This document shows positions 60,228 to 64,000 of a stretch of 64,000 bases of DNA, piece by piece. Positions within the stretch are counted from its first letter, which is position 1. Every line of letters begins with the position of its first letter. Source of the DNA: Pseudomonas veronii. Lineage in GTDB: Bacteria > Pseudomonadota > Gammaproteobacteria > Pseudomonadales > Pseudomonadaceae. Location: assembly GCF_001439695.1 (NCBI RefSeq), contig NZ_JYLL01000006.1, positions 124,001-188,000 on the forward strand. Reading direction: 5' to 3'. A program made the position numbers and the translations under genes. The notes beneath the pieces are model-generated. The model saw only the letters and a program-made list of their open reading frames with translations, had not been told where the DNA came from and did no database searches.

Positions 60228-61756
60228 TTCTGCCCTGGCTAATCCTGATCCCCTTTATCGGCGGCCTGCTCTGCTGGATGGGTGAACGCTTCGGCGCCAC
60301 CCTCCCCCGCTGGATTGCGTTGCTGACCATGTCCCTGGAACTCGCGCTCGGCCTCTGGCTGTGGGCCCATGGCGACTATTCATTTGCTCCGGCGCCTGGC
60401 GCCGATCCGACCTGGGCGCTTGAGTTCAAGCACGTCTGGATCCAGCGCTTCGGCATCAACGTACACCTGGCCCTCGACGGCCTGTCGTTGCTGATGATCC
60501 TGCTGACCGGCCTGCTGGGTGTTCTCTCGGTACTCTGCTCCTGGAAAGAGATCCAGCGTCACGTGGGCTTCTTCCACCTGAACCTGATGTGGATCCTGGG
60601 CGGCGTGGTCGGCGTGTTCCTCGCCCTCGACCTGTTCATGTTCTTCTTCTTCTGGGAAATGATGCTGGTGCCGATGTACTTCCTCATCGCGCTCTGGGGT
60701 CATAGTTCTTCGGACGGCAAGAAAACCCGGATCTACGCGGCGACCAAGTTCTTCATCTTCACCCAGGCTTCCGGCCTGATCATGTTGGTGGCGATCCTCG
60801 GTCTGGTCTTGGTCAACTTCAACAGCACGGGCGTGATTACCTTCAACTACGCCGATCTGTTGAAAACCAAGATGTCCCTGACCACCGAGTACATCCTGAT
60901 GCTGGGCTTCTTCATCGCCTTCGCGGTGAAGCTGCCGGTGGTGCCGTTCCACTCCTGGCTGCCGGATGCCCACGCCCAGGCGCCGACCGCCGGTTCCGTG
61001 GACCTGGCCGGTATCCTGCTGAAGACGGCGGCCTACGGCCTGCTGCGTTTCGCCCTGCCGCTGTTCCCGAATGCCTCGGCCGAGTTCGCGCCGATCGCCA
61101 TGACCCTGGGTCTGATCGGGATCTTCTACGGTGCGTTCCTGGCCTTCGCGCAAACCGACATCAAGCGTCTGGTTGCCTTCTCGTCCGTTTCCCACATGGG
61201 TTTCGTACTGATCGGTATCTACTCCGGCAGCCAGGTGGCGTTGCAAGGCGCCGTGATCCAGATGTTGGCACACGGTGTTTCAGCCGCCGCACTGTTTATC
61301 CTCAGTGGTCAGTTGTACGAGCGTCTGCACACCCGTGACATGCGTGAGATGGGTGGCGTGTGGTCGCGCATCGCCTACCTGCCGGCGATCAGCCTGTTCT
61401 TTGCCGCCGCGTCCCTGGGCTTGCCGGGCACCGGTAACTTCATCGGCGAGTTCCTGATCCTGATGGGGACCTTCGTGCAGACACCGTGGATCAGCGCCAT
61501 CGCTACTTCCGGCCTGGTATTCGGTTCGGTCTACTCGCTGATCATGATCCACCGTGCGTACTTCGGTCCGGCCAAGTCCGACACCGTCCTGCGCGGGATG
61601 GATGCTCGCGAACTGATCATGGTGCTCGGTATGGCGGTCCTGCTGATCTACATCGGCGTGTACCCACAACCGTTCCTGGACACTTCTGCCGCAACGATGC
61701 ATGGCGTGCAGCAGTGGTTCGGCACCGCCTTCTCTCAACTCGCTTCGGCCCGGTAA
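60224..61756 (+). CDS. nuoM: NADH-quinone oxidoreductase subunit M
   Basis: This 510-residue antiporter-like subunit of the membrane arm has the catalytic glutamate in [21 protein letters not shown] near residue 145, the lysine in [43 protein letters not shown] near 230-275, and [29 protein letters not shown] lies 12-17 bases before the ATG, a longer spacing than usual. It is followed by nuoN. Confidence 0.98.
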   Translation: MILPWLILIPFIGGLLCWMGERFGATLPRWIALLTMSLELALGLWLWAHGDYSFAPAPGADPTWALEFKHVWIQRFGINVHLALDGLSLLMILLTGLLGVLSVLCSWKEIQRHVGFFHLNLMWILGGVVGVFLALDLFMFFFFWEMMLVPMYFLIALWGHSSSDGKKTRIYAATKFFIFTQASGLIMLVAILGLVLVNFNSTGVITFNYADLLKTKMSLTTEYILMLGFFIAFAVKLPVVPFHSWLPDAHAQAPTAGSVDLAGILLKTAAYGLLRFALPLFPNASAEFAPIAMTLGLIGIFYGAFLAFAQTDIKRLVAFSSVSHMGFVLIGIYSGSQVALQGAVIQMLAHGVSAAALFILSGQLYERLHTRDMREMGGVWSRIAYLPAISLFFAAASLGLPGTGNFIGEFLILMGTFVQTPWISAIATSGLVFGSVYSLIMIHRAYFGPAKSDTVLRGMDARELIMVLGMAVLLIYIGVYPQPFLDTSAATMHGVQQWFGTAFSQLASAR

Positions 61757-61763
61757 GAGCGCT

Positions 61764-63227
61764 ATGGAATTCACGATCCAACACTTTATCGCGCTTGCGC
61801 CGCTGCTGATCACCAGCCTCACCATTGTGGTGGTGATGCTGTCGATCGCCTGGCGTCGCAATCATGCGCAAACCTTCCTGCTGTCCTGTGCGGGTTTGAA
61901 CCTGGCCTTGCTGTCGATCATCCCGGCACTCAAGGTCGCGCCCCTGGCGGTGACCCCGCTGATGATGATCGATGACTTCGCGCTGCTGTATATCGCGTTG
62001 ATCCTCGTCGCCACCCTGGCCTGCGTCACCCTCGCCCACGCCTACCTCGGCGAAGGCGGCACCGGCTACCCGGGCAACCGCGAAGAGCTGTACCTGCTGA
62101 TCCTGCTGGCTGCGGCCGGCGGCATCGTGCTGGTCAGCGCGCAGCACCTGGCCGGTTTGTTCATCGGCCTGGAACTGCTGTCGATCCCGACCTACGGCCT
62201 GGTGGCCTACGCCTTCTTCAACAAGCGCTCCCTGGAAGCCGGCATCAAGTACATGGTGCTGTCGGCCGCCGGTTCCGCGTTCCTGTTGTTCGGTATGGCC
62301 CTGCTCTACGCCGAAGCCGGCAGCCTGAGCTTCACCGGTATCGGCCACGCCCTGGCGGCCACCAGCATGCCTGCGCCGATCGCCCAACTGGGCCTGGCGA
62401 TGATGCTGATCGGCCTGGCTTTCAAACTGTCGCTGGTGCCCTTCCACCTGTGGACACCGGACGTGTACGAAGGCGCTCCGGCGCCGGTGGCCGCGTTCCT
62501 GGCCACGGCGACGAAAGTTGCGGTGTTTGCGGTGGTGGTGCGTCTGTTCCAGATCTCCCCAGCGGCCAACACCGGCGTGTTGAGCGACGTACTGAGCGTG
62601 ATCGCCGTTGCCTCGATCCTGTTCGGTAACCTGCTGGCGCTGACCCAGAACAACCTCAAGCGTCTGCTGGGTTACTCGTCCATCGCCCACTTCGGCTACC
62701 TGCTGATCGCCCTGGTGGCGAGCAAAGGCCTGGCCCTGGAAGCGATCGGCGTGTATCTGGTCACCTACGTGATCACCAGCCTCGGCGCCTTCGGTGTCAT
62801 CACCCTGATGTCCTCGCCTTACAAAGGCCGTGACGCCGACGCCCTGTACGAATACCGCGGCCTGTTCTGGCGCCGTCCGTACCTGACCGCCGTGTTGACC
62901 CTGATGATGCTGTCCCTGGCCGGTATCCCGCTGACTGCGGGCTTTATCGGCAAGTTCTACATCATCGCGACCGGCGTTGAAGCGCATCAATGGTGGCTGG
63001 TTGCCTCGCTCATCCTGGGTAGCGCCATCGGCGTGTTCTACTACCTGCGCGTGATGGTCACCCTGTACCTGATCGAGCCAAACCTGCGTCGTGTGGATGC
63101 TGAGCTGCACTGGGAACAGAAAGCCGGTGGCGTGATGCTGCTGGCCATCGCCGTGCTCGCCTTCTTCCTCGGCGTGTACCCACAACCGTTGCTCACTTTG
63201 GTGCAGCACGCGGTACTGGGCGTTTGA
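61764..63227 (+). CDS. nuoN: NADH-quinone oxidoreductase subunit N
   Basis: This 487-residue antiporter-like subunit completes the operon. Conserved parts are [21 protein letters not shown] near residue 133, [34 protein letters not shown] near 216-250 and [23 protein letters not shown]. Start at ATG 61764 ([15 protein letters not shown]), seven bases after the nuoM stop; the frame is open upstream inside nuoM without family sequence. A UUCG-loop terminator follows. Confidence 0.98.
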   Translation: MEFTIQHFIALAPLLITSLTIVVVMLSIAWRRNHAQTFLLSCAGLNLALLSIIPALKVAPLAVTPLMMIDDFALLYIALILVATLACVTLAHAYLGEGGTGYPGNREELYLLILLAAAGGIVLVSAQHLAGLFIGLELLSIPTYGLVAYAFFNKRSLEAGIKYMVLSAAGSAFLLFGMALLYAEAGSLSFTGIGHALAATSMPAPIAQLGLAMMLIGLAFKLSLVPFHLWTPDVYEGAPAPVAAFLATATKVAVFAVVVRLFQISPAANTGVLSDVLSVIAVASILFGNLLALTQNNLKRLLGYSSIAHFGYLLIALVASKGLALEAIGVYLVTYVITSLGAFGVITLMSSPYKGRDADALYEYRGLFWRRPYLTAVLTLMMLSLAGIPLTAGFIGKFYIIATGVEAHQWWLVASLILGSAIGVFYYLRVMVTLYLIEPNLRRVDAELHWEQKAGGVMLLAIAVLAFFLGVYPQPLLTLVQHAVLGV

Positions 63228-63252
63228 TCGCTTAGCGGTACGCAGTAAACAG

Positions 63253-63278
63253 AAACGGCACCTTCGGGTGCCGTTTTT
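63253..63278 (+). terminator. Rho-independent terminator after nuoN
   Basis: AAACGGCACC and GGTGCCGTTT form a perfect 10-base-pair stem closed by the stable UUCG tetraloop, with TTTTT at the end. It closes the nuo operon and may also act on the convergent N-acetyltransferase gene. Confidence 0.93.
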
Positions 63279-63315
63279 GCGTTTATGGGGCAGAGAAGAT
63301 GCGGCCTCAATGCGT

Positions 63316-64000
63316 CTAAAGATTGGCCGACACTAAACCATCGAGCGTTTCGCGAAGCCGCTGATGCACCGGCAAGCGAAGGCCAAAGGTGCCGCGCAGC
63401 ACATCAAGCAATTCATCGGCACTGGCTATCGCGCGTTTTTCGCTGGGACCGTCCAGGGAGTGCATCGCGTAGTGGCCGTTGTTCAAGGTGTGACGCTTAC
63501 CCGGCGCGAGCAGTGCCACTTTCAACTGACCGAGAAACGGCGAGCCCGCGTGGGTGGAGACGTACCAGTTGCCGATTTCATAGTCGATGTCTGCCTGCAC
63601 CTGCAGGTCGAACACATACAAGCCACGCCACTCCCCGCCAACCTGGGCCCACAGGGTGTAGCTGCCGTGCTTAACGGTCAGCCGAAAGGGTTCGTGGGCG
63701 GTGGCCTGGATCGCTTCGCTGTCCAGGCGTAACGGGCTGCTCGGCACCATGCCGCCAAAGCCGACGTCGCAGATATAGCGCACACCGTCCACCGTCACCA
63801 GGCTCAGGCGATGGGTACGCGCGGTGTGTGCGTCCGGTGGCCCGCCCATCACGACCCGTCCGGTGATGCCGCGTGCGTCGAAGCCCAGCTCCTGCAGCAG
63901 TTCCAGGAACAGTTGGTTCAGTTCATAGCAATACCCGCCGCGTCCATCGAGCAAGACTTTTTGTTCGACGCTGGGCAGGTCGATCGGCACCGGCAAGCGC
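63316..64000 (-). CDS. nat: Arylamine N-acetyltransferase (N-terminus beyond window)
   Basis: This enzyme transfers acetyl from acetyl-CoA to arylamines or arylhydrazines. About 228 C-terminal codons are visible; the family is about 270-280 residues. The Cys-His-Asp triad is intact: the cysteine in GRGGYCYELNQLF, the histidine in ARTHRLSLV and the aspartate in ICDVGFGG. The start is beyond 64000. It is convergent with nuoN and its terminator. Confidence 0.94.
   Translation of the reverse strand, partial: RLPVPIDLPSVEQKVLLDGRGGYCYELNQLFLELLQELGFDARGITGRVVMGGPPDAHTARTHRLSLVTVDGVRYICDVGFGGMVPSSPLRLDSEAIQATAHEPFRLTVKHGSYTLWAQVGGEWRGLYVFDLQVQADIDYEIGNWYVSTHAGSPFLGQLKVALLAPGKRHTLNNGHYAMHSLDGPSEKRAIASADELLDVLRGTFGLRLPVHQRLRETLDGLVSANL

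Overview
The window is core chromosome of a fluorescent Pseudomonas (P. fluorescens group, SBW25-like). The evidence is the high GC content, an intact GacS hybrid kinase, the gene order serS-crcB-rarA-lolA-ftsK-aat-bpt-infA-clpA-clpS-cspD-icd-idh-nudix-mnmA-hflD-purB that leads to aceA and a complete nuo operon, and many dispersed palindromic repeats with the core GTGGGAGGGGGCTTGCCCCCGAT that resemble the REP/REPIN families of this group. I see no prophage, insertion sequence, CRISPR array, tRNA or rRNA gene. Both ends cut a gene: lpxK on the left and an arylamine N-acetyltransferase on the right.

Region by region. 1-4.0 kb (minus): comEC-exbB-exbD-lpxK. 4.2-9.7 kb: a DUF2062 membrane protein, an OmpR-type two-component pair, and gacS. 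9.8-16.9 kb: ldhA, a zinc-ribbon protein coupled to a META-domain lipoprotein, a TlpA-like lipoprotein, arsC-wrbA-DUF2069, a 3-methyladenine glycosylase, ttcA, a Yip1-type membrane protein and sprT. 17-21.8 kb: a CaiB/BaiF CoA-transferase, the tRNA 2-thiouridine relay tusDCBE with a YbiB-like gene, and a glutathionyl-hydroquinone reductase. 21.9-29.4 kb (minus): cysG, serS, crcB, rarA, lolA, ftsK. 29.9-36.4 kb: protein turnover and translation (aat, bpt, infA, clpA, clpS, cspD). 35.1-39.1 kb: two unrelated isocitrate dehydrogenases, divergently arranged. 39.3-44.7 kb: nudix-mnmA-hflD-purB, the RoxA ribosomal oxygenase and a GNAT enzyme. 45.1-47.6 kb: a secretin-N-domain-only exported protein and isocitrate lyase. 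48.3-63.2 kb: nuoA to nuoN with fused nuoCD. 

Functionally the right half links carbon and energy flow: icd, idh and aceA compete for isocitrate at the TCA/glyoxylate branch, and complex I reoxidises the NADH produced. The middle covers N-end-rule proteolysis (Aat, Bpt, ClpS, ClpA) and tRNA thiolation (TusDCBE delivering sulfur to MnmA, plus TtcA).

The least explained material is small and non-standard. Three short ORFs lie in the nuo operon: a leader peptide with a strong ribosome binding site before nuoA, a 28-codon ORF overlapping the nuoG start, and an 18-codon ORF that exactly bridges nuoL and nuoM. Other items are a Fur-box-like site upstream of nuoA, a tandemly expanded REPIN array, repeats concentrated in tail-to-tail gene junctions, and long structured leaders in front of idh and aceA. 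None of these has been tested here; all are read from the sequence.
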